The translations under genes were made by a program, and so were the position numbers. Below are positions 10,674 through 20,212 of a DNA stretch of 64,000 nt, piece after piece. Origin of the DNA: Bolinopsis microptera (Eukaryota > Ctenophora > Tentaculata > Lobata > Bolinopsidae); NCBI RefSeq assembly GCF_026151205.1, contig NC_087083.1, positions 9,421,460-9,485,459 on the forward strand, given 5' to 3'. Below the pieces are notes generated by a model. It made no database searches. It was not told where the DNA came from and worked only from the letters and a program-made list of their open reading frames with translations. Within the stretch, counting starts at the first letter, position 1, and every line of letters starts with the position of its first letter.

Positions 10674-12087
10674 CGAAAATGAGCAGAGAGTTCTTCAGAA
10701 AATGGACTATGTTCTCCATTCATCCCCACTATGTTCTCCTCCCCAGACTCGTTTCCTAGCCCTGGTTTGTTAAGACTCATTAGGCAGCACTCTAAAAATC
10801 CAAATTATGATTGATAACTTGATAGCTGAGCTAAAAAGTCTGCGGATAATAGCCGGAGTTAAGGGCACAGTCGGAAAACGTCAGTTCTAAGCCAGTAAAT
10901 AGGATAGTAAACCCGGAGAGAGATTGCACGTGTAAATAATAAACCCGGAGAGAGGTTTCACGTGCAAATAGTAAACCCGAACTAGATGCACGTGGTCGGC
11001 AGGTTGGCGATTGAAACAATTCCCTCTCATTCAAAACCTGCTGATTTATTCCAAGCTGTTTTATCCCCAGCCTACCCCCTCCCCCAACCACTACCCTCCA
11101 CTCCCTCCACGTGACACAAACCAGCCACTCACAACCCTCTCTGTGTGTAGACAGTCTCAGACGCCGATCCGATGCAAGATCAAAGAAACTAATTTGTAAC
11201 GATTAGAAAACCGTCTGAAGCTTCAAGTTTAATTGGGTAAATTGGGATTTAATGGCCAGTTCTCAGTACTAGAAACTGTGTGTCAAATAAAGGTGAACCA
11301 GGGTTAACAATCCAACCTTCGTTTACATAACCTGTAAAGCACAGGGAGTATAACTGAGCGAGAAGAATCTCCAGTCATTGTCGGAACTCTCTCCTGCACC
11401 ATCCTGATCTCTCTCTTCTCCTTCTTCTCTGTAATCAGAGCTAATCAGGGGTTATTGATATTGTTGGGAGTGGGAGAGGGAAGGATAATGGTTCAGGGTT
11501 AGTTCACGGGTCATTAGCTTGTGAGGTGTCACGTGATGATTAGGATCAGCAGGTGTTGGGGATCAGGGAGTTTCAGGGAATCAAGTGCTGTATGATCACC
11601 ATGAGACAATGTTACAATGTTTTACAGGGTAAAGTTGTTAATTTGTAACAGTGTTCCAGGGTATTTATTTGATCATGTTGAGCAGATGTGGGGGGGGGGG
11701 GGGGGGGGGGTGGGGGGGGGGGGGGGGCTTCTGAACTTAAGGGAATCAAGTGCTGCATAGTTCAGAGATATTACATATTTTGTCGCTGTTACAATGTTAC
11801 AGTGTAACAGTAACAACTAACAATATAAAAGCAGTAACAGTTTGTTACACCGTGTATTAGCACCCTGGAGCCACCAATATAACAGGTGTTTGGAAGGAGT
11901 GTGGTGAGGGTTTAGTAGCTGTCCCCTTTCTCCCCATGTAGCATGCACCCTAAGAATTGTAAACCCTATTTTCACACAGTCCCCTCAATTTTCACACAGC
12001 TCATTTACATGTATGATTAAAGACAGGGATACTTAATAGAGCGTACACGTGGGTTTGATAGAGTTCTTAACCCCTGTCTTTAGTGTG
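10674..12087. other. Intergenic DNA with CACGTG sites and a G-tract
   Basis: No gene recognised. CACGTG occurs at about 10927, 10960, 10989, 11107 and 11529. The first three sit in a small direct repeat (AAACCCGGAGAGAG followed by a cacgtg-containing phrase, about 33 bp apart). Confidence 0.6.
11690..11727 (+). repeat. Poly-G tract
   Basis: About 37 bases of G broken by a single T. It could form G-quadruplexes, and its true length is likely to be misassembled or polymorphic. Confidence 0.95.
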
Positions 12088-12240
12088 CACGTGGTATTTG
12101 ATAGATAGCACGTGGTATTTGATAGGTAGCACGTGGTATTTGATAGATAGCACGTGGTATTTGATAGATAGCACGTGGTATTTGATAGGTAGCACGTGGT
12201 ATTTGATAGGTAGCACGTGGTATTGGGTAGATAACTCGTG
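12088..12240 (+). repeat. 21-bp minisatellite with one CACGTG per unit, 7 copies plus a degenerate eighth
   Basis: The unit CACGTGGTATTTGATAGRTAG has CACGTG at 12088, 12109, 12130, 12151, 12172, 12193 and 12214, followed by a decayed CTCGTG at 12235. Copies differ mainly at one A/G position. It is a homotypic array of E-box palindromes exactly two helical turns apart. Long minus-strand frames across it (repeated YLSNTTC or YHVLPIK) are repeat artefacts. Confidence 0.95.
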
Positions 12241-12244
12241 GGCA

Positions 12245-13205
12245 CCATTATAACAGCTCACTTGAAAAGTGACTGCCAGTCCGCGTCATCATCACCATCA
12301 CCACTAACTCGCGCCCCCTAATCAAGTAAGCTCAAAACAGTTACAAACTGAGAGCAGTTACAAACTGCAATTTCAGTTCCCTGTTAATTCTCTCAGCGTC
12401 CCTCCTTCTTAATTCAACCTAATGACTTTAATTTTCGTTCTGTTCCGTTAAATCATGTAATATTACAGGTAAATAGATATTTGGCCGAGCGCTTCGCCAA
12501 TCGATTTCTGAAACTATTTCATGGTCGGAACTCCTTTAAATCAGCTAAATTAACGATTCTGGAATAGAAGCTTTGTAAGATGATAATAATTACAGTACTG
12601 CGGTAAATCAGGGTAAAAGATTCTAAATGTTGTTTACCATGAAGGCACATTCAATATTGCTATCAGGAGTTCTAACTCTACCAATATAACCTTGAAAAGG
12701 AGGGGGACTCTGGAGGGGAATGGTTTAATAATATTGCAACTTTGGGGTAAGTGAAGCGGGATAGTGTAATAATGTTGGAAGTTTGGGGAAAGTAATGAGA
12801 AATGTTTCAAGAATACCACTTCCTGTACTGTTCGCCAGCACGTGTGCCACTTGTTAATAACATGTAATATTAGCTTACTTATAAACTCCCAATCTTACTT
12901 CCACCAGGGAGCTAATAAGATTCTCAAAACCCTAATCCTGCGAACGTTAACTTTAAGTTTTATCCTGATCGGTTTCCAACGGAAGAACTCCCCCGACTCC
13001 CAAATTAAACTCTAATTGCTTTTTATTGCTCGTTACAGCTCTGAGAACCAGTGAGATAACGTGCGTTCCCACAGTGCGGGGAGTAACAATAGATCTCACT
13101 ACAATCTGTCCGAATCAGTTTGTAGAGTTGTAATAATAACAGATAACGAGTTCCGATCATCACCGGATATTGCTGGTCGGCGCGTGTTGAGAATTTGTCT
13201 GAAAG
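12245..13205. other. Intergenic DNA, no gene seen
   Basis: AT-rich. One CACGTG at about 12839. Short frames on both strands near 12634-12819 and 13023-13309 lack recognisable domains. Confidence 0.5.
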
Positions 13206-13206
13206 G

Positions 13207-13282
13207 AGCACGTGGGCGCGTGAAAATAGTCACGTGGGCACGTGAAAATAGTCACGTGGGCATTGAAAATAGTCACGTGATA
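13207..13282 (+). repeat. About 22-bp E-box array, 5 CACGTG in 70 bp
   Basis: The phrase CACGTGGGCGCGTGAAAATA and variants repeat about 3.5 times, giving five CACGTG palindromes between 13209 and 13280. Some units convert a GCGCGTG into GGCACGTG, so a second E-box arises inside the unit. Confidence 0.9.
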
Positions 13283-13845
13283 GAGTTGGATGGAGTGAGT
13301 TCAGAATAAAGTCATGTGATGAGGATATTGGGGGTTACTCGAGTTTGGAGGCTTCTAGTTCTTGAGTTAAAGTAGCTGGTTCTGAAGTAGCAAATAATTC
13401 TCAGGGACCTGACTCTGGAAGAGAGGTTCTAGAAGGGAGGTTGCTGAAACTCATATTACCAAAAAACGGGGCATTTTCTGCGGGACTCGCCGGGTGAGCA
13501 GATAGTGATTAATTAATATACTTATCATTGAGCATTATCTTACCTTCCCCTAAACTGGGTATCGATATAGAAATCATTGTGGCTAGACACAACTGGAATT
13601 TAGAAGTGTTAAATCATTGAACGAGTTAAGTTGTTGTTGAGCTATCAAAAATCATTCTGAGTCTTGCGTCGATAAATGGTGCTGCTGGTGTAAATGAAAA
13701 TGTTGATAAGATCGCTGTTAGATTTATTGAGCTGAGAAGTTTTCAAAAGATGGAAGGTATATGTAGGTGTTAATGAAGCCCCTTTTTATATATTGCATCT
13801 GGACACGAAGGGGAACACCTAAATAATGCTTGAAATCTTTGCTTT
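13283..13845. other. Intergenic DNA, no gene seen
   Basis: No ORF or repeat recognised beyond short A/T-rich stretches. Confidence 0.5.
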
Positions 13846-13847
13846 AT

Positions 13848-13921
13848 CCCCGGTTCCCCTGGTTCCCCTGGTTCCCCGGTTCCCCCGGTTACCCTGGTTC
13901 CCCGGTTCCCCGGTTCCCCTG
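13848..13921 (+). repeat. CCCCGGTTCC/CCCTGGTTCC minisatellite
   Basis: About eight copies of a 9-10 bp unit (CCCCGGTTC, CCCTGGTTC). The plus-strand frame rich in PLVPLVPRFP is a translation of this repeat. Confidence 0.9.
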
Positions 13922-13984
13922 ATTTCAGTCGAGTCTACAAATAGTGTATCCGGTTATCAAACTTCCACCACAAAATCACCGCCT

Positions 13985-14402
13985 TGTATTTTCGTAACGG
14001 TTGTCAAGATATTATCATTTATTTAAAATAAGTTTTTTACCACCATTCACCAATACACTTTCCAATTTCCAATCTCACACCAGTAAAATCATGCTTGTAC
14101 AAATCCACCAACATTTTCGTAACGGTTGTCAAGATTTTTTCATTTATTTAAAGTAAGTTCACCATTCACCAATACACTTTTCAATTTTCAATCTCACACC
14201 AGTAAAATCATGCTTGTACAAATCCACCAACATTTTCGTAACGGTTGTCAAGATTTTTTCATTTATTTAAAGTAAGTTCACCATTCACCAATACACTTTC
14301 CAATTTTCAATCTCACACCAGTAAAATCATGCTTGTACAAATCCACCAACATTTTCGTAACGGTTGTCAAGATATTTTCATTTATTTAAAGTTAGTTCAC
14401 CA
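13985..14402 (+). repeat. 119-bp tandem repeat, about 3.5 copies
   Basis: The anchor ATTTTCGTAACGGTTGTCAA occurs at about 13988, 14112, 14231 and 14350. Units include CACCATTCACCAATACACTT and AAAATCATGCTTGTACAAAT and are nearly identical, implying recent amplification. AGAG microsatellite follows at 14429-14452. Confidence 0.95.
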
Positions 14403-14452
14403 GTAACGGCGTGAGTTTCTCTCCCCCAAGAGAGAGAGAGAGAGAGAGAGAG

Positions 14453-15110
14453 GGAGTGAGGGAATATTTGGTTGTCACACCATTACCAATTTCACGTCAA
14501 TTTGTCAGAAAGTGTTGAAAACGGCCCCATTTCAAAACGTGCCTCAGCGACTGTTTTTTCATTTTACTGACACTTACCTCCATATTATATTTTCGGGGGT
14601 GGAAATTCTTGAAATTGCCAACCTCATTTGGGGTATTATTAAAATAGAACTCTCGAGGTAGTGGGGATGGTGGAGTGAGGATTATGGAATTGAATAAATT
14701 TTAGTGAGAGAGAGAAACGGAGAGTTTATTAGAAAATTTTTATATATGTGCAAGGCTGATTCAGGCAATTATAGTCAAATTTGATTAGCGAGTTGTGAGG
14801 TGCACTAAATTAGATTCCAATAAACTGTTCAATTTGAACTTAACCCGGTAAAGATAAGAAATTTGTCAATCAATTGAACGCAATTTATAATTCTTCTCAG
14901 AAAATTTCCTTATCGACTTCACAAATTCTTTCTTCAAAGAATTTAATAACACACTAATTACAACCAAATCTAACTTAACAGATTTTAATCTCCCTCATTC
15001 ACCTATACTTTCACCAAGGCAAAACATGGCTTGAATATATCTGTTACTCTGATTCCAGGGATAATATTTGGTAGAAGAGACTAGGTAAGACAAGTGAAAC
15101 TACTGTTTAG
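14453..15110. other. AT-rich intergenic DNA
   Basis: Nothing recognised and no CACGTG. Confidence 0.5.
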
Positions 15111-15112
15111 TA

Positions 15113-15966
15113 CCGTAGATTGGGGTAAAATCGCCGTGTCGGGGAACTTCGCCACTATTTTTCAAATAATCATTTTACTGTTTTGAATTGTTAGGAGATC
15201 GAGTTTTTGTATAGTATTGTGTTGAACAAATGGTTATAAAGGTATTCCTATTCAAAAATAAACGTTTACTATGTTAATTAAACTCAGGCAACATGAAATA
15301 TTGCTATAAAGTGGCTAAAATTTCCTGCTTGCATATTTCCCATATTTTACAATTATATCCGTAATTAATTCTGTGTGACATCATTAGCATATGTCCTGTT
15401 CATTTAAGGGCAAATTTAGTTAGCCATGATGCACACAACTGATATTATAAAGTTTTCAAATTTGTGTGTGGCGAAGTTACCCTCTTCTGATCCCATCTGT
15501 TCGGCGAAGTTTGGCGCGAAATTCGCGCGCGGCTGGCAAAGTCACGCACGTGTATTGGCGAAGTTCGACTACATTTCTACTTCATCCCGGCGATGTTACC
15601 CGCAGCATGGCGATGTTACCCCGGCGACCAAATTGCCCATTGTAACACGCAGGCTAGAGCTAGATAAGTAAAATTGGCAGGTATATCAAGGAAATAAAAT
15701 TGAGTTTCGAGTGGTATGGTGCTTAGCACCGAATATGGTATAGTTTCAGAATGGCGAAGTTACCCCATATTGCAGGGTAACTTCGCCCTGATTTCAGTGG
15801 CACCAATCTAGCTGACTATTTATGCCTGGCTGATGTGGTTCATACGAAAACATTTGCTTTACCAATCCTGTTCATATGAGCTATAAACTTTTTCAAGTAC
15901 TCGTGTCGTATTTTCTAAATAACATGAAATAGCTGTAAAACATGGCGAAGTTCCCCCATTCTACGG
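15113..15966. mobile_element. Non-autonomous DNA transposon-like element (854 bp, inverted termini, TA flanks)
   Basis: The left terminus CCGTAGATTGGGGTAAAATC and the right terminus (read inward, CCGTAGAATGGGGGAACTTC) are imperfect inverted repeats of about 25-28 bp, each flanked by TA. That fits the TA target duplication of Tc1/mariner-type elements. The phrase GGCGAAGTTACCCC and its reverse complement recur inside (about 15143, 15471, 15502, 15557, 15590-15620, 15752, 15778, 15943), like repeated subterminal transposase sites. No transposase is encoded; an 81-residue frame at 15426-15671 has no recognisable domain. Superfamily is inferred from TA and termini only. Confidence 0.7.
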
Positions 15967-15968
15967 TA

Positions 15969-16890
15969 GGTTATCTTATCATGAGACTGATAAACAGCGA
16001 ACCTCTCCAGGATCTCATCTTTTACTCTGTTAAGCCAGTCCTCACTCTGGCAGTATACTCAATATTCGTAACATAAGCAGGTTGCTTAGTTAAAAACAAA
16101 AGTAAGCATTTTTATTTTTCATCTTGGTTTCAAAAATACCATTTTCAAACCCTTCATCATTTCCATCAGTTCACTTAAACAATTTCGTCAAGAAAAAGTT
16201 AAAACTTTTTACCCTTGTTACACAGGAACACAATTGTTATCATTATTTTGGCCCGGTTAACTTTGCCCAATGCCCATTGTTATACCTATAATTGTATTGT
16301 TTTACTACACTGTCACAGAAACAAGAAAACGTTCAATATTTTTTTTCTCATTTTCTGTTTTAAAATGTACATCGAGATATTTGTTTAAACATTACAGCGG
16401 TTTTCCGTTTCGCTCCTTTCATTTTGGATTCAACAATTTACAATCCCCATGTATCCTCATTGTTCATTAGTTCGAATTTACAACACAAGAAAAAAAGTTA
16501 AAACTCCTCTCCAGCTAACCCAGGGGGAAACAATTGTTATCATTATTTCGGACCGACCAACTTACCCCCGATACCCATTGTCATAGTTTTATTGTTTTAC
16601 TCTACCTTTTTGTTCTAAACGGCTTTACTTTCTTATTGTTTTATTGTCAGTGCTATTCAATTGTTCTCTCTCTTAGAGTCCCGGAATTTAAAGGGCTCGT
16701 GGTTGTAACTTATATCATGTATCAGAAAAGAAAGTGTACAATTCAACACCACCAATAAACTCCCAATGAAATAGGATGGTTCTGGTACGACCTGAAGTTT
16801 AGAATAACATGTGCTAATCGTCCCCAGCTCATTGTCACAAGCGTATATAAGCGGTGCAATTGATTTAAACTTGATTCATATCAGACCTCC
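15969..16890. other. AT-rich DNA with one diverged direct duplication
   Basis: Blocks around 16190-16320 (AAAAAGTTAAAACT, ACAATTGTTATCATTATTT, a CCCATTGTTAT phrase, ATTGTTTTAC) recur in the same order at 16490-16610, a roughly 300-bp spaced direct duplication. Frames at 16270-16470 and 16534-16758 are hydrophobic by composition and not recognisable. Confidence 0.5.
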
Positions 16891-16902
16891 GGTAGAGCGG
16901 AT

Positions 16903-16985
16903 AGAGTAAATAAAGCAGTCTCATTGACTGGTTACTGTCCCGTGGTACTGGTTTGAATAAAGCGTTCTCATTGGCTCCCAGAGAA
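16903..16985 (+). repeat. Outlying copies of the 41-bp CCAAT/E-box repeat
   Basis: Two diverged units with AATAAAGC, TCTCATTGRCT and a GGTTACTGTCCCGTGG variant. They are related to the array at 17448-17692 and probably represent its older edge. Confidence 0.7.
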
Positions 16986-17209
16986 TAAAACTCAATGAGA
17001 GGGTACCAGGTACAAATATTCATTCACAGCATTGCTAAAAGCATTTCACAACATAGCTATATATTTCTTTTTATACTACACATTGTTTTCTAGCCCATAA
17101 CTTAACGACTTAGACAAACCATTTTCAGTTTTCCTCATTAGACCGCAGTACTTAGAACAGGGTTGAACAATTTGCATGATGAGTACTACAATATTCAAAC
17201 CCACAATTA

Positions 17210-17322
17210 TATTTAAACATATAAACAATACATAAATAATCCATAAATAATACATAAACAATACATAAACAAAACATAAACAATACATAAACAATACATA
17301 AACAATTTATAAACAATTTATA
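17210..17322 (+). repeat. ACATAAACAAT minisatellite
   Basis: About ten copies of a 10-bp AT-rich unit (CATAAACAAT, CATAAATAAT). The minus-strand Tyr/Met/Leu-rich frame here is an artefact. Confidence 0.9.
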
Positions 17323-17447
17323 ATCACTCCGGTACGCGCCTCTTTCTGCCGTTACAACATTTTAAAATATCAGCTTAAACTTTTAACGTCTAGTTGTGAG
17401 CTCGTTCAAATTGTGTTCGGAGGATCGTATAGCCCCCCTGTAATCTC

Positions 17448-17692
17448 TTAATTGTTCTCATTGGTCGGTTACTATCACGTGGTGTTATTTAAGCGTTCTC
17501 ATTGGTAGATTACTGTCGCGTAGTGTAAATAAAGCGTTCTCGTTGGCTGGTTACTATCACGTAGTGTAAATAAAGCGTTCTCGTTGGCTGGTTACTATCA
17601 CGTGTTGCAAATAAATCGTTCTCATTGGTCGGTTACTGTCACGTAATGTAAATAAAGCGTTCTCATTGGTCGGTTACTGTCACATGGTGTCA
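17448..17692 (+). repeat. 41-bp minisatellite, 6 units, with ATTGG and CACGT(G/A) in each unit
   Basis: The GTTCTC anchor is at 17454, 17495, 17536, 17577, 17618 and 17659, an exact 41-bp period. Each unit holds AATAAAGCGTTCTC, then YRTTGG (an inverted CCAAT box in most units), GGTTACT and TCACGTG or a one-base variant. It is a non-coding array of paired CCAAT and E-box-like motifs. Regulatory action is inferred only. Confidence 0.92.
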
Positions 17693-19985
17693 AATTGTGT
17701 CCGCAGAATGGTACAGCCCCTCTGTGATATATTAAAAACGGAATCTGTGATCAGACCTACGGCCATAACGACTACTCTAACTATTAGTATTACAAAAAAG
17801 TTTGTTTCAATGATGACAATTGGAGTGATTCTGATCAGTTCTAATTACAGCTGTAAAGTGATATATTGAGATATTTCAAATCTAAACTGTATTCTATATA
17901 TATATTCTATATTCTAATAGATAATAATATTAATATTCTATATTCTAATAGATCGGGGGATTCATTTTAAATCTAGGGTGGATTCCTTTTAAATCTGAGC
18001 TGCAATCTCCACTTTGAATAGAATGATCATTTATCAATGAATGGCTACACGCCGTACCATGCAGAGTTAATAGTGGAATTTAGAGAAGTTCTCCGAGTAT
18101 GTTTCAGGATAAGAATATACCGACAAAGCTGGTTAAGTTGCAGAATGCAGTCATAAAGGCTTTATTCCGTCGAAATTTGGATGGAATATGGTCTAAGATA
18201 ATTTGTTCTTTTAGATCCAAGATCTCTTTAATGACGTAGCAAACTGTGGTTAATAATGTTGTACTAAAACATCCGTGGAACGCCATCATCTTCGTTACAC
18301 TCAGAATTGTAAACTCCGATTGGAACACCTTTGATCCATTATTGGTACGTGTGGCTGATCTGAAATCCAAACTGATGAGAGAGACCAGACTTTATCTCGC
18401 ACACCTTCCAGGGTCGGGTTCAACATGGTTTAGAACAAAGAAATCTATCCAGAGTTTTCATTAAGATGATGACGAAATTGATCAGACTAATACCGAAAAT
18501 TGGTGAAATTGATCAAACGTTCAGTTAGTGTGCCCACTCTCGGTTACCAACGAAATTTTAACGTCAATATTCCAGAGTATATTCCGTGGATGGCGGCAGT
18601 TTCAGTAATTATGTTTTAGCTGAGAATCACAAACATAAGATCACGAATTTGGAGATCAACTTTTATTACGATATTAGATACCCCTTAAAAACTATAAATC
18701 ATAATTCTCTTCATAACATTAGATTAATCTAGAATAGATTATCGGTGGTATCCTTTGATCAACACGCTGGAAAATAGACAATGATAATTATCTAGACGGA
18801 GACAATATAGCCAGGAAGTACACTTCACGCCCTTGTAGTTGTATGTTCAGTTACAATAAGAGTATGTCCGAATAGAAACAAGGCTCAAGCTTGATCAGGA
18901 GATGTGAATACAATTTGGTCCAAATCTTCTGTCACGATATTTTTCTACGCCCCCCTTTGTCTGGGTAGAAAGAGCAAACAATCTAAAGGACCAGTAACAT
19001 GAATATTCGTTCTTTGCTATAAAATAATCTTCTTCGGGTATCACCTCTGAAATTGATGGTTGGTTAGATTCTTAGATTTCTGTTTCATGTTAAAACCAAT
19101 CTAATCTAATCCGTACCAAAAAGGCAAATAATTGTCTACCCCTATCATCCAGGATTAACAAAAGATATTACCTGATGAAATTTCTGTAACTGAAAGTGGA
19201 ACCACATTTAACCTCTCTAGTTGAGTGATGGGTAAAAGATAAACCATTTCCTAATCTTCTAACCATATAACACTCATCTTTATCGACCACCATTAACCGT
19301 CCCACAAGATAAAATATTAAAATACATCTCACCTTCATGATGTCACGTGATTTGCTTTTATCATATCATGGAGGCTCCTTTATAAATCAGGCGATTATCT
19401 TACAAAATCGTCTGCGCAGTATTTTAAAACTTTTTAACTCGAGTTAAACTATTAATTTCTCTTTAACTTTATTCTCGGGACAACCTGATTGATGAATTGG
19501 TGTAGTCTAGTCGGTATATAAACGATTGGTTTGATTTCGGTGATGTTTCAACGAGGAAGCACCACTCTCAACTGGTAGAATCTTATTGTGAAGGAATAAG
19601 AAAGTTGGGGGATTGCAATTGATTAATCTTAAGAATACCGGGAATAAGGAGCCGACTCTTTTAAACACCCTCTCCCCAGTCCCCACCCTCTCTCCCTCCA
19701 AAAATACGATCCCATCAGGCCCTCAAAAACCTTTGTTTCACCCGACTATCATTTGAAATCGCATCCATTTAACCAGAATACTGCAGTTGACTAGACAATA
19801 TGAGGCTATCTAGTTATAGTGATTTGCAGGAGCTCACCGAAAAGGGTTGCCGACTGAATCACTGATACGACATTTTTAGGATTCTCTGTTAATGGGTTTT
19901 CCCGTTTGAATTTTTAAATGTTAGTTAGGTAGTGGAGACGTAAATTAAGTGTTATGAGAGAGCAGGAGTTTTATGACAATTACAG
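17693..19985. other. Intergenic DNA, no convincing gene
   Basis: Both strands are open across 18104-18464. The minus-strand frame follows a pyrimidine-rich CATCAG that could be a splice acceptor, and it contains a hydrophobic stretch. I found no upstream exon that joins cleanly, and no domain. One CACGTG at 19344. Confidence 0.45.
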
Positions 19986-19989
19986 TTGC

Positions 19990-20212
19990 TATCTTAGTAT
20001 CTTAGTAACTAAGCTGCTAGCTTTATAGTAACTAGCTTAGTAAAGAAGTAACTAAGCTGCTAGCTTTATAGTAACTAGATTAGTAAAGTAGTAACTAAGC
20101 TGCTAGCTTTATAGTAACTAGCTTAGTAACTAACCTGCTAGCTTTATAGTAACTAGCTTAGTAACTAAGCTGCTAGCTTAGTAACTAGCTTAGTAACTAA
20201 GCTAGTTACATG
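19990..20212 (+). repeat. AGTAACTAAGCTGCTAGCTT tandem repeat
   Basis: About five to six degenerate units built from GTAACTAAGCTGCTAGCTT, TATAGTAACTAG and CTTAGTAA. The unit is rich in internal palindromes (GCTAGC, AGCT), so the region can also fold back on itself. Confidence 0.9.

Noticed and set aside
10462-10780. Arg/Glu-rich minus-strand frames
   Set aside because: They read through a CT microsatellite; composition alone explains them.
12033-12261. Two overlapping minus-strand frames with repeated YLSNTTC / YHVLPIK
   Set aside because: Both are readings of the 21-bp E-box minisatellite.
13826-14026. Proline-rich plus-strand frame
   Set aside because: Explained by the CCCCGGTTC minisatellite and the start of the 119-bp repeat.
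18104-18464. Possible minus-strand terminal exon with a hydrophobic stretch after a CATCAG acceptor-like site
   Set aside because: The nearest upstream candidate exon (about 18540-18640) has an in-frame stop near its acceptor, no domain is recognisable, and the opposite strand is equally open.
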